A stretch of 64,000 bases of DNA from Trichomonas vaginalis G3 (GCF_026262505.1 NC_067207.1:28674082-28738081); one strand, 5' to 3'; positions 45,996 to 55,030 are shown, counted from the first letter of the stretch. The notes: generated from the sequence alone by a model not told the origin. Made by a program: numbers and translations.

Positions 45996-46469
45996 TTAAA
46001 TAGCTTCAGGGTCAATTTCTTCAACCATTTCACTTCCTTCGTCAATGTCAATAGAAGCTTCTTCAACCTTTGGTAAGAACTTTTGTATAACATCTTTGTT
46101 CGTTATTGTCTTCAGAGATGAAGGATAATATTTCACATTTATTTCACCCTTCTTATATTCTTTCTGTTCGGAAAGATTTAAAGCAATACTGAAGAAGTCA
46201 ATGTTGGAGTTCTTTATAACAGTATAATGAGTATCTTTGACATTCACGAAGAAACCCTTTTGTTTCAAAACTACTGCTAACTCTTGTGAAGTATAACGTT
46301 TGCGGTCAATGACAATAGCTAATGGTCTGACATACTGACCGAACTTAGATTCTTTCACAAACTTCTTGTTAAAGATAACATTGACGTTTGAAGCACCATT
46401 GAACTCATTCTTGATGGCAGTAGCGAGAGCATTGTATGAAAAGAACTTGCAATCTTGCATGTGTTTCAT
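45996..46469 (-). CDS. Polinton A protein, unknown (157 aa)
   Basis: 157 residues. A compact N-terminal alpha/beta region (CKFFSYNALATAIKNEFNG, then VRPLAIVIDRKRYTSQELAVVLKQKGFFVNVKD) could be a winged-helix-like fold; the C-terminus is acidic (EEASIDIDEGSEMVEEIDPE). No family is recognised. Frame open. Confidence 0.55.
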   Translation of the reverse strand: MKHMQDCKFFSYNALATAIKNEFNGASNVNVIFNKKFVKESKFGQYVRPLAIVIDRKRYTSQELAVVLKQKGFFVNVKDTHYTVIKNSNIDFFSIALNLSEQKEYKKGEINVKYYPSSLKTITNKDVIQKFLPKVEEASIDIDEGSEMVEEIDPEAI

Positions 46470-46537
46470 TAAAATAAAAATATTAAATTATTTTGAAAAA
46501 TAACTTAAAAAAATGTAATCTAATTTTTCAAAAAATA

Positions 46538-46557
46538 TTTTTTATCCGATAGAAAAG
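46538..46557 (+). promoter_or_regulatory. TTTTTTATCC box upstream of 46558
   Basis: TTTTTTATCCGATAGAAAAG stands immediately before the ATG. The equivalent TTTTTTATTTCCTACTAAAG precedes the polymerase gene at 46987, showing the same promoter type. Confidence 0.65.
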
Positions 46558-46935
46558 ATGACAGAAAAATTAACTTTTTACATAGCGCCAGACCCTTCTT
46601 GCCCACATCCTTTTAAGCCACAATATATAGACATAGAACTAAATAGAGAAAGCGAAATTCCACAATATATATACATAGAACTAAATAGTGAAGGCGAAAT
46701 TCTACAAACAGAAGAAAGCGAAATTCCACAAACATATAGAGACCTAGATAACGAAAATGGATATGCGCTATTCTGGTTAGATTGTCCTTATAAAATGTAT
46801 GAAAAAAAGGCTTTATATGAAGAATATAGAAAATATTGTCATGAAAACGATATAAGACCAAGCTCTAGAGAAAAATTCTATGCTGGTATAAAACATCTTT
46901 TCGAAGTTCGGAATGGCAAATATATAAAGAAATAA
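46558..46935 (+). CDS. Small protein with D5-primase-type winged-helix end
   Basis: 125 residues. The N-terminal half contains imperfect repeats of the type IPQYIYIELNSEGEI. The C-terminal 45 residues (ALYEEYRKYCHENDIRPSSREKFYAGIKHLFEVRNGKYIKK) match the pattern of the winged-helix domain at the end of D5/P4-type primase-helicases (LYxxYxxWCxxNxxxPxSxxxF). Standing alone next to the polymerase gene, it may be a remnant or a stand-alone DNA-binding accessory of replication. Confidence 0.6.
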   Translation: MTEKLTFYIAPDPSCPHPFKPQYIDIELNRESEIPQYIYIELNSEGEILQTEESEIPQTYRDLDNENGYALFWLDCPYKMYEKKALYEEYRKYCHENDIRPSSREKFYAGIKHLFEVRNGKYIKK

Positions 46936-46986
46936 TTTTTCTAAGTTTATTTTTTCGAAAAAATATTTTTTTATTTCCTACTAAAG

Positions 46987-49900
46987 ATGTATCGGAAGTT
47001 GTCTAAGTTAGAACACTCGGAAATAAAACAACTTCTTACAGAAGCTAATATAGATGTTGCAAAACATTACGCGACAAACAAAAAAGCACTCGCTGACTTC
47101 ATTAAAGACTACAATGGTGCAATAAGTTATGATAGAATTCATGAGTTCATAAAGCCGCAACGCGGCGAGGACGAAGTCCATGCAAGAGCATTTCCTTTAA
47201 ATGACATTGCTATTGACTTATATCATAGACGTTCAGTACCTCATGAAGTAAGAAGAGAAATGTTTGACATAACAAATGCGAACGTTGGTCATACTCGTAA
47301 AGCTCTTTCGCATGATGTTCGTCAAGAAATGTTTGACATAACAAATGCAAACGTTGGTGAAACAAGAAGAAGAGACGACACACTGAAACAACAGAGAAGA
47401 GAGATGTTTAAAAGTGCTATAGAACAAGTTCGCAAAGCTAACGATGTCATTCGTTCCATTGACGACAAACCAAAAGAAGGTGAGAGATGGTTAAAGAAAG
47501 ATGAAGAGAATAGGAAGAGAAATGTGAAGTCAGGCAATAGACTCATTGACTTTAACATCGAAGCTTTAGATGAACCAAACAGAGAATATTTACACAAACA
47601 TTTCGGTAAGGTTTTCATGAGACTCTTAGAGAAAATTAAAATAAACTCGCAACAAAGATGGATGGTATGTTATAAACTTGGTGGAAAGTATGAATGTTCT
47701 ACGTTAAACCTCAATAATATTGGAACATTACTACATCAGCTCTTGAAGGAGAACTTTATATCAGAGATAGAAGCAAATGCTGCAGGTATTGTTGAAATGC
47801 ACTATGACTTCTTCTTGACAAACATAAAGAATCTTACTGAAATAAAGATGTATGATTTAACAGAATATGAAGGCTTAACGATGTCAGATGTAAAGAAAGG
47901 CAAACCAAAAAAGAGACCATATAGAGATGAAAGCACACTGACAAATGACCAGAAAGCCATTTTGGAAGCTCTTAAGCAAACAGGAAACCCAGCACTTATA
48001 GAAAGCTTTTGGAAAGATAATGGTGAAAAGAAGTTTTATAAGAAGAGAAGCGGTCAGTTATGGAAGTATCTTTGCACATTACCTATAAATCTTGAACGCT
48101 ACCAAATCTTCAATGAACTGAACAAAAGAACTGCAATACTTATGACAGAGGACAATTGTTTCGTTTATGCTTGCATTCAGGCTGGAGTAAATGAAGAAAC
48201 TATTGACCACATGAGAGAAGTCATTCGTGTTAGAGACTTTCCTCAAAGTAAAGTACAAGAAATTTCTGACGCAACAGGTATAGCATTTAATGTTACCATT
48301 GGTTATTTCAATGACTCAAGACATAATGAAATAAAGAGATATATACCAAAAGAATGCGAAACTGTTAGAACTATTGACTTACTTCTTGTTGAAGACCACT
48401 ACATGCTAAATGAAAGACTTCCAATGACAACATACTTCATTCGAAACTATAAAGAAATTCTCAAAGCTTGTGGTGGAATGAACATTGAGAAACAGATGAA
48501 GATTTATACAAAGAGAGAAGATAAATATGTAGTTCGTTATGATAGAACAACACCGTTATGGGATGTTATGAAAACATTGTGGGAGTGCAAATATTTCGAA
48601 CCTATTTCTTATGGAGAACTTTTCACATATACTACTGACTTATATAAACAGAACCTTGCACCATTTAAAGATTTGACATATGCTCCAAAGTATTGTGTAC
48701 AACTGAAGAAGAAAGCAGAGTCAAAAGAAGTAAATAAAGCTAAATGTAAATTCATTCCTGAGCACGTTTTCTTTGCTGACTTTGAGTGTAGTACGGATGG
48801 CTTTCATAAAGCTTTTAACATCTGTTATGACAGTGAAGATGGTTCAGTGAGTGAAAGCATTTGGGGTCAAAACTGTGCAACAGAATTTTTGGAAAGACTC
48901 CCTGACAAGAGTTTAATATATTTTCACAACCTCAGTTATGACATAAACTTCATCTTAAGACACATGACAGAAGTGAAAGGAACTCCCATCATTAAAGGTT
49001 CACGAACAATGCAAATAACTGGTTTATATAAAGGACGGGCAATTATTATAAAAGACTCTTACAGTGTTATAAATAAGAAGCTTAAACTATTTCCTGCTAT
49101 GTTTAACTTACAAACAGGACCGAAAGAAGTATTTCCATATAACTACTACAGCAGTGTTTTGTTAGCAAATGACAACAGAACTGGTGTCATTTCTGAAGCA
49201 TGTAAGTTTATCCGGGATGCAGATACATTTATGAAAAACATAGATTCCATCAAAGGTTGCAGAATAGATGAGAACCACTTCGACTTAGAAAAATATAGCA
49301 CGTTTTACTGCAAACAAGATGTAAGAATTTTAAGAGAAGGTTTTGTAAAGTTCCGCAATGACTTATTGAAAGAGTTTGATTTAAACGTTTATGACTACGT
49401 TAGTATTTGTTCAATTGCTAACAAATTGTTTGAGAACAGAGTATACTTCCCGAATGGAAATCTTTATGACCTCTCAAATAAACCAAGAGAATTTATTTCG
49501 AGATGCATTCAAGGTGGAAGATGTATGTTGTCAGATAACATGAAACAAAAGAGCAAAAAGAAACTCATTGCTGACTTCGACACTGTTTCATTATATCCTT
49601 CAGCTATAGCAAGACTTTATACTTTAGAAGGTATTCCAAAAGTATTGAAGGAAGAAATGTTAAACACAGAGTATCTCATGAGACATTTATTCGATGATGA
49701 CCAAAAGGAACCCATTGGTGAAAAGTTTATGTCTGGCTTCTTTGTTCTCATTAAGATAACAGAGATTGGTATACCCAGACACTTTCATTTAATAGTTTGC
49801 GACCCTGAACTAAATCCAGAACTTAACGTTCCAAGAAGTTCAAACACTTGCTGTCTCATGTATGTTGACCATATAACATTACAAGACCTCATAAAATATC

Positions 49901-50835
49901 AAGGTGTCAAATGTGAAGTGTTGCAAGGATACTATTACGATGGAAACAGAGATATGAGAATAAGAGATGAAGTAAAGAAGTTGTTTGAGTTAAGGTTAAA
50001 GTATAAGAAAGAAGAAAACCCCTTACAAGAAATTATAAAACTCATTCTGAACAGCATTTATGGCAAAACTATTCTATCTCCTATTGAGTCAAAAATAACC
50101 ATAGTAGATGACAAAGATGCTATAAGATATGCTATAAGAAATTACAACCATATAGTGAAGTTCGAAGGTTTGGATGGTTCAGATAAAACTATTTTCAAGC
50201 TAACGAAAAGCATTTGCAGACACTTTAACTTCTGTCCACTTGGTGTTAATATTCTGTCTATGTCAAAACGTATTATGAATGAAGTATTCTGTACTGCAGA
50301 GGACATGGGTCTTCAAATATTTTACCAGGATACCGACAGTATGCACTTATATAATGAAGACATCCCAAAGCTTGCAGCAGAGTTTAAGAAGAGATACGGT
50401 AGAGAACTTATAGGAAAGAACCTTGGTCAATTTCATAGCGACTTTGCAGAAATAACACCTGGAAAACAAAGTTTAGCTTATAAAAGTATTTTCTGTGGAA
50501 AGAAGACCTACATAGACTTACTCACGAATGATTTAAATGAAGTTGCATTTCACTGCAGAATGAAAGGCGTGAAGCAAGATGTTATTGCTTTAACCGCTAA
50601 TGAAATGTTTCCTGAAGCTATACAATGCTATTACAATGAAGATAAGAACATTCACATACCTGTTGGAACATATGACAAAGACTCTGAGTTCAGTTTAATG
50701 AAACTTTACAAAGCACTTTATGATGGTCAAGAGATTGCATTCGACTTATGTAAGTCATGTCAACCTTGCTTTGCTGAAAAGTTCAACTTTTCAATAACGA
50801 CTAAAACAAGCTTTATTCGTAAGTTGAAGTTCTGA
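46987..50835 (+). CDS. Protein-primed family B DNA polymerase of Polinton A
   Basis: 1282 residues. Exonuclease motifs: FFADFECSTDGF (D598, E600), YFHNLSYDINF and FYCKQDVRILREGF. Polymerase motifs: A ADFDTVSLYPSAIARL (D865), B LILNSIYGKTILSP (around 1022), C YQDTDSMHLY (D1115, D1117), then KQSLAYKSIF. This is the pPolB that defines Polintons; it replicates the linear element from a protein primer. The long N-terminal region (1-590) includes MTEDNCFVYACIQAG (C391) and LLLVEDHYMLNE (H471), resembling an OTU-like cysteine peptidase core, and may also provide the terminal protein. One uninterrupted frame. Confidence 0.93.
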   Translation: MYRKLSKLEHSEIKQLLTEANIDVAKHYATNKKALADFIKDYNGAISYDRIHEFIKPQRGEDEVHARAFPLNDIAIDLYHRRSVPHEVRREMFDITNANVGHTRKALSHDVRQEMFDITNANVGETRRRDDTLKQQRREMFKSAIEQVRKANDVIRSIDDKPKEGERWLKKDEENRKRNVKSGNRLIDFNIEALDEPNREYLHKHFGKVFMRLLEKIKINSQQRWMVCYKLGGKYECSTLNLNNIGTLLHQLLKENFISEIEANAAGIVEMHYDFFLTNIKNLTEIKMYDLTEYEGLTMSDVKKGKPKKRPYRDESTLTNDQKAILEALKQTGNPALIESFWKDNGEKKFYKKRSGQLWKYLCTLPINLERYQIFNELNKRTAILMTEDNCFVYACIQAGVNEETIDHMREVIRVRDFPQSKVQEISDATGIAFNVTIGYFNDSRHNEIKRYIPKECETVRTIDLLLVEDHYMLNERLPMTTYFIRNYKEILKACGGMNIEKQMKIYTKREDKYVVRYDRTTPLWDVMKTLWECKYFEPISYGELFTYTTDLYKQNLAPFKDLTYAPKYCVQLKKKAESKEVNKAKCKFIPEHVFFADFECSTDGFHKAFNICYDSEDGSVSESIWGQNCATEFLERLPDKSLIYFHNLSYDINFILRHMTEVKGTPIIKGSRTMQITGLYKGRAIIIKDSYSVINKKLKLFPAMFNLQTGPKEVFPYNYYSSVLLANDNRTGVISEACKFIRDADTFMKNIDSIKGCRIDENHFDLEKYSTFYCKQDVRILREGFVKFRNDLLKEFDLNVYDYVSICSIANKLFENRVYFPNGNLYDLSNKPREFISRCIQGGRCMLSDNMKQKSKKKLIADFDTVSLYPSAIARLYTLEGIPKVLKEEMLNTEYLMRHLFDDDQKEPIGEKFMSGFFVLIKITEIGIPRHFHLIVCDPELNPELNVPRSSNTCCLMYVDHITLQDLIKYQGVKCEVLQGYYYDGNRDMRIRDEVKKLFELRLKYKKEENPLQEIIKLILNSIYGKTILSPIESKITIVDDKDAIRYAIRNYNHIVKFEGLDGSDKTIFKLTKSICRHFNFCPLGVNILSMSKRIMNEVFCTAEDMGLQIFYQDTDSMHLYNEDIPKLAAEFKKRYGRELIGKNLGQFHSDFAEITPGKQSLAYKSIFCGKKTYIDLLTNDLNEVAFHCRMKGVKQDVIALTANEMFPEAIQCYYNEDKNIHIPVGTYDKDSEFSLMKLYKALYDGQEIAFDLCKSCQPCFAEKFNFSITTKTSFIRKLKF

Positions 50836-50881
50836 GGTCATTTATTTTTGTCAGCAATGAGGTCATTTGTGATAAAAATAA

Positions 50882-50893
50882 GCCGCTAGCGGC
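50882..50893. terminator. GC palindrome after the polymerase gene
   Basis: GCCGCTAGCGGC is a perfect palindrome 47 bp beyond the polymerase stop, followed by GGGCGAAGCC. It lies between convergent genes and belongs with the other GC hairpins of the element. Confidence 0.45.
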
Positions 50894-50916
50894 ATGGGCG
50901 AAGCCTATGTGGTCAT

Positions 50917-51774
50917 TTACAATACAGCTATTGTAGAGTTTAACAATTGTGCTTCAATGTATAAACAATCTTTCCCATCTGGAGGTAAGAACACTGGGCA
51001 CTTATGGTCATGAGTGGAGAACATGTCTATCCAAAACTCACGATTGAAGCCAGTAAGCTTGTAATACTTAGGATTTGACAGTGGTGAAGTTCTTGTATGA
51101 CCAATGAACTCATTTTCAACTCCCTTACTTAAGTTTGAATATAATATAGCTTGCTTTCTATCCCAAATGCCAGGTGTTACAATCTTTGAAAATTCATTTT
51201 TCCTCGGAAGTATTGCATCATAATTGAAAACATTCTTGAAGTCTTCATTGGGTTCAGAGATTTGAAACCTTATACGTAATGGATTTTCTTTCTTTTTAGC
51301 GACTTCATTGAATGGTGAATATATAACAAACTGACAGTCATGAGTTCCATCTTCATTTTCATTAAATTCATAATGAAAGTCTATAAGTTGTGGCTGACTA
51401 CCTTCTTCTTTCAGTTGTGCAAGAAACTCACGTAAAGGCTGTAAAGTTTGTACTTCAATATTGAACTTTTTCTCGAACATCTCATTAAATGAAATCATAC
51501 ATTGCAACAATGTTGTATCGTCTTTAAAGTATTTGTATATGTGAATGTTTTGGGCGCTTAAAGACTGTTCGTCATTTTCTATCTCGACTTGAAGTATAAA
51601 GTCAACCTTTCTGAAAGCACGTGTTATATACATAGATGTTATGCCAATGTACTTCTCTTCATTTATGTTCACAATCCAGTCTGTTGGAAACTTAAACGTT
51701 ACTCTGTTCCCCTTTATTTTGACGTCAGGGTTTTCACTACTGAACGCAACAGATAAAGGTATTTGTCTATACAT
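50917..51774 (-). CDS. Minor capsid (penton-like) protein of Polinton A
   Basis: 285 residues, beta-rich throughout (PLSVAFSSENPDVKIKGNRVTFKFPTDWIVNINEEKYIGITSMYITRAFRKVDF). It lies one small gene away from the major capsid gene, the usual place of the single-jelly-roll minor capsid (penton) protein in Polintons. The end PVFLPPDGKDCLYIEAQLLN is similar to the end of the broken gene at 34606. A GGATAAAAA promoter box (51782) precedes the ATG. The function is inferred from position and fold pattern, not from a decisive motif. Confidence 0.6.
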   Translation of the reverse strand: MYRQIPLSVAFSSENPDVKIKGNRVTFKFPTDWIVNINEEKYIGITSMYITRAFRKVDFILQVEIENDEQSLSAQNIHIYKYFKDDTTLLQCMISFNEMFEKKFNIEVQTLQPLREFLAQLKEEGSQPQLIDFHYEFNENEDGTHDCQFVIYSPFNEVAKKKENPLRIRFQISEPNEDFKNVFNYDAILPRKNEFSKIVTPGIWDRKQAILYSNLSKGVENEFIGHTRTSPLSNPKYYKLTGFNREFWIDMFSTHDHKCPVFLPPDGKDCLYIEAQLLNSTIAVL

Positions 51775-51798
51775 TTAGTTTGGATAAAAATAAACCAT

Positions 51799-52071
51799 TT
51801 ACTCTTTCTTTGCTTCAGCTTCCTTTGCTTTTTGTTCTTCCTTTGCTTTTGCTTCTTCTCTAGCTTTTTTCGCCAGCAAACGTGGGTTCTTCTGTCTTCC
51901 AGCAGCTAATGCAGCTAGTTGTTTTTCACTAAGTTTTCTCTTTGGTCTCTCTGGCTTTTGTTCTGGTTTTTGTTCCTTCAGTTCGGATAAAATTTGTTCA
52001 CGAATTTCTTTCTTCAATGCTTCAACATCTATGACCCCTTGGGTCTTGTCCGTAGGATTTGACTGAGTCAT
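51799..52071 (-). CDS. Lys/Glu-rich basic protein
   Basis: 90 residues. The N-terminal helix (VEALKKEIREQILSELKEQK) is acidic to neutral, the middle basic (KPERPKRKLSEKQLAALAAGRQKNPRLLAKKA), and the end is an alternating Lys/Glu/Ala helix. A GATAAAAAA box (52081) precedes it. A DNA-condensing or scaffold role in the virion is plausible for such a protein, but unproven. Confidence 0.5.
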   Translation of the reverse strand: MTQSNPTDKTQGVIDVEALKKEIREQILSELKEQKPEQKPERPKRKLSEKQLAALAAGRQKNPRLLAKKAREEAKAKEEQKAKEAEAKKE

Positions 52072-52116
52072 TTGACTGTAGATAAAAAACTAAATTAAAA
52101 CTTTAACCGATGTAAA

Positions 52117-52302
52117 ATGAGCTTGTCAAAATCAGAACGAGAGTCTATTATATTAAATGACGCCAGAGGAATACAACATCCTTTCTATTATGTAAGTCAG
52201 AGTAAAGATGGTAAAATATATGTAAGAAAAAGAAAGGTTCCATTAGCGAATACAGAGAGCGACAACATTAAGGTGCATGGCAACCGAGCGAAGCCCATAT
52301 AA
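52117..52302 (+). CDS. Short ORF before the major capsid gene
   Basis: 61 codons containing HPFYYVSQSKDGKIYVRKRKVPL, which resembles EGFYVHTMKDGRVQFRKIKQPL in the ORF at 54721. Downstream sequence to about 52540 also looks coding and Pro/Glu/Lys-rich, so this gene is probably broken. The region has a GCGAAGCCC hairpin-type sequence. Function unknown. Confidence 0.4.
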   Translation: MSLSKSERESIILNDARGIQHPFYYVSQSKDGKIYVRKRKVPLANTESDNIKVHGNRAKPI

Positions 52303-52551
52303 AACCTTCTGTACAAACTGAGCCACCAAAAGAACAAGAAGAAAAGAAGCCAGATGTACTTTCAATAACGAACCAAGAGCTTATTGCAAAGTTCGTGAAT
52401 TTCATTGAAAAGCAAACCGAGTCAAAGAACCCTGACCCACCAGTGAAAGAAGTCGAGACAAAAGAGAATGTACAGTTCATTGAAAATGTCAAGAAACAAC
52501 TTCCACCACGAATACCAAGAAGAAGAGTGAGAATAATGAAGTAAATAGATA

Positions 52552-52571
52552 TTTTTATCTGAAGTAAATAC
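52552..52571 (+). promoter_or_regulatory. TTTTTATCT box upstream of the major capsid gene
   Basis: TTTTTATCTGAAGTAAATAC lies directly before the ATG at 52572, the same layout as before 51774, 52071, 45031 and 46558. Confidence 0.65.
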
Positions 52572-54146
52572 ATGCAGAACGAACAGTTAAACGAATTTAC
52601 TCCAGCAGAGCATATTCATCAGATTCGCTCATATTTCGATATCATAGACAATGCAGTTCAAATTGGTGACACTAATAGAAAATATTCTGACGCAAAGATT
52701 CCATCACAACCTGGAACTGCTAAAGATAACACATGGGTAACATTCAATCTCTCACCTCCTGGTGAAAATATGTTGGACCTTTACAATACATTCATTACGT
52801 ATAAAATGGAAGGTCAATTTATTGTAGATAAAGAAATTGGTTCAGGTTCCAATAAAACAAACCCACCAGGATTTTGGATTGGTTTCGATGACGCTTTCTA
52901 TGCAGTTGCTGGATATCAAATCCTTGCAAATGGTCGTATCGTATATTCTCAAGACAACGCAAGAGAAGAAGCATATATAACTTCAAACTCACAAACTACC
53001 GAACAAATAAAGAAAGTCGATGTTTTTTCAAAGACTCGACATAAAGATGTATGGAGTCATTCGGGAACATGCAGAACAGGACAAATTGTTGGTGGTCCAA
53101 TTACAGCAGGAAAATCATTTGATTTTAAGCTTCGTTTAAGAATTCCTGTTAGAAGATTCCTTCCATTAGAACCTATTCGATTTATTCCAGCTTTTGCAGG
53201 AAACATTCAGCTTAAAGTAAAGTTCAGTAGCGACGCCTTACAATGCACATCTATATCTGTAAATGATATCATTGCTTTCAATCCAACTCTTAAAGTTGCA
53301 TTTGCTTCAGGTTCAAATCCACCGACAAATAAATTTGTTCCATGGAATGAACCATTCACTATGATAACGAGTGCAACTGAAGCTAGTGGAACAGTTACTA
53401 TTACAACTGTAACCCAGCAACTATTTCGAACAAAGATGGATTTTAATGAATGTTTTATTCATCCAAAGTCATTCTCTTTAGACCCTAACATTTATACAGA
53501 ACTTGTAGAACATTATACAAACGAGGCTTTATGTTTTCCTGTTAAAGTTATGGATTGGATTCCTATGGATGGTTCATTCTCAAAGAATACAGATAGTTCA
53601 AGTGCAACATTTACAGCAGCTTATACGCCTATTAATGTTAAAAGTATTTGGGCACTATTTAGAAAGAAAGACAACTATTATGTTAATTTTGAGAACCCTA
53701 AGTTTAAATATCTTCAGCTTTCCATGGGAGCTTATGGAAATATGCCTGCAGAACCTGAAAAATCATATGGACCTGTATTTTATGAAATGGTTGCGAACGC
53801 TTGCAATACAAACAATGATATGATTGGATTTAATGAAGATGTTATGAGGTCATTGGTGGATGATGGTAGTGTGGAACATAAATGGGATAGCTATGACAAC
53901 ACACATTTCTTATGTGGTTTTCCAACAGAAGTGGACTTTTGCTTCCAGCAAGGTCAAACATCTACTGCTCCAATAACATACAAATTGTCTGTTAAAGGAC
54001 CTATTGAACTAGCAACAGAAAATGTACCAAAGCCACTTATTGGATTTATGAGGGATTGTTGCTTTGCAATACAAGTAAGACAGTCAGGCATACCAATAAT
54101 AAGACTTGACGACTATAACTTAGCAGCGGACGACAGTGAGGAATAA
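52572..54146 (+). CDS. Major capsid protein (double jelly-roll) of Polinton A
   Basis: 524 residues. N-terminal region with the first capsid strands (WVTFNLSPPGENMLDLYNTFITYKMEGQF), loop WIGFDDAFYAVAGYQILANGRIVYSQDNAREEAY, RLRIPVRRFLPLEPIRFIPAFAGNIQLKVKFS at the end of the first jelly roll, and a second beta-rich half ending YKLSVKGPIEL. Length, order and position beside the minor capsid gene match Polinton major capsid proteins. It would form the hexon-like capsomers of a virion. One uninterrupted frame. The match is by pattern, so confidence is high but not absolute. Confidence 0.82.
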   Translation: MQNEQLNEFTPAEHIHQIRSYFDIIDNAVQIGDTNRKYSDAKIPSQPGTAKDNTWVTFNLSPPGENMLDLYNTFITYKMEGQFIVDKEIGSGSNKTNPPGFWIGFDDAFYAVAGYQILANGRIVYSQDNAREEAYITSNSQTTEQIKKVDVFSKTRHKDVWSHSGTCRTGQIVGGPITAGKSFDFKLRLRIPVRRFLPLEPIRFIPAFAGNIQLKVKFSSDALQCTSISVNDIIAFNPTLKVAFASGSNPPTNKFVPWNEPFTMITSATEASGTVTITTVTQQLFRTKMDFNECFIHPKSFSLDPNIYTELVEHYTNEALCFPVKVMDWIPMDGSFSKNTDSSSATFTAAYTPINVKSIWALFRKKDNYYVNFENPKFKYLQLSMGAYGNMPAEPEKSYGPVFYEMVANACNTNNDMIGFNEDVMRSLVDDGSVEHKWDSYDNTHFLCGFPTEVDFCFQQGQTSTAPITYKLSVKGPIELATENVPKPLIGFMRDCCFAIQVRQSGIPIIRLDDYNLAADDSEE

Positions 54147-54176
54147 AGGATGAACGTTTATTTTTAAAGCTTATAA

Positions 54177-54515
54177 ATGAGTTCTTCATCAAGCTCTCGT
54201 GAACCTTCACCATCTGTGAAACAAACTTTACCAAACGATTATGGAGCACCTATTGAATATTTCTTACGAGCTGCACAATGGCAAAGAGCAGTCTCACCAA
54301 GGTTAGGTGTTCCACCAGCTCCTGTCAAAAATAGCATTTGGTCAAGTCCTTATATAAGATATGGTCTCCCACTAGGTTTGCTAGCTACAGCAGGAGCAGT
54401 AATGATGTTGAAAAGAAACAAAGCAAATGTTATAAATAATACTGAAGTAGCTGAATTTGAACAAACTCCGACACCATCGCCAAAACCAACGCCTTCACAA
54501 CAACACCTTCAATGA
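54177..54515 (+). CDS. Pro/Thr-rich single-TM protein
   Basis: 112 codons. A Ser-rich start (SSSSSSREPSPS), a soluble N-terminal half, one hydrophobic helix (YGLPLGLLATAGAVMML, about 65-82) flanked by a basic KRNK, then a Thr-Pro-rich tail (TPTPSPKPTPS). The Thr-Pro character continues to about 54630, so the gene may be broken. It could be a membrane or vertex-associated capsid protein. Located directly after the major capsid gene. Confidence 0.5.
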   Translation: MSSSSSSREPSPSVKQTLPNDYGAPIEYFLRAAQWQRAVSPRLGVPPAPVKNSIWSSPYIRYGLPLGLLATAGAVMMLKRNKANVINNTEVAEFEQTPTPSPKPTPSQQHLQ

Positions 54516-54720
54516 CTCCTGAACCTATGAAAGTACAAACTCCTGTTCAAAAGTCAACTCCAAAACCGACTCCAACATTTAAACCAGAACCTACTCCTCA
54601 AATAAATCGTAAAACTCCTGCGTTTCCTTACTGAAAAAATAATGTTATTTTTATTTTATTTGAACATTTTATTTAGAGTAAAATGACGACTAAAGTCACT
54701 GAAGCAATGAAACAAAATTT

Positions 54721-54918
54721 TTGGTAGAATACATTAAATCAGGAGCGGTTCCAGAAGGTTTTTACGTTCATACTATGAAGGATGGTAGAGTTCAGTTTAG
54801 AAAGATAAAGCAACCATTAGATAGAGAAGGTATATTAAGGAAGATTAAACTTCATGAGGACAACATTGCTGAACTTAAGAAGAAGTTAGAAGAGTTGGAG
54901 AAAGGAAGAGAGTTATAA
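54721..54918 (+). CDS. Short ORF with FYV-KDG motif and coil
   Basis: 65 codons, opening in a non-ATG codon. An ATG at 54684 lies upstream. PEGFYVHTMKDGRVQFRKIKQPL is followed by a helical end (ILRKIKLHEDNIAELKKKLEELEKG). The first motif is shared with 52117-52302, so the two are probably paralogues. Function unknown. Confidence 0.4.
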   Translation: MVEYIKSGAVPEGFYVHTMKDGRVQFRKIKQPLDREGILRKIKLHEDNIAELKKKLEELEKGREL

Positions 54919-54935
54919 AGTAATGAATTCAACAG

Positions 54936-55030
54936 ACCCAAAGGGTCAGAGCCGCTTTGCGGCTAGGGTGAAAAAAGAGGTGAAAAAAGAGGTGAGATTT
55001 CACCACTTCACCTAAATTTATTTTTTCACC
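54936..55030. terminator. Hairpin cluster near the right end of Polinton A
   Basis: GACCC-AAA-GGGTC (54936-54948), GCCGC-TTT-GCGGC (54951-54963), and then AGGTGAAAAAAGAGGTGA with TTTCACCACTTCACC (about 54973-55012). Both hairpin families of the element occur together after the last plus-strand gene. Confidence 0.6.
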
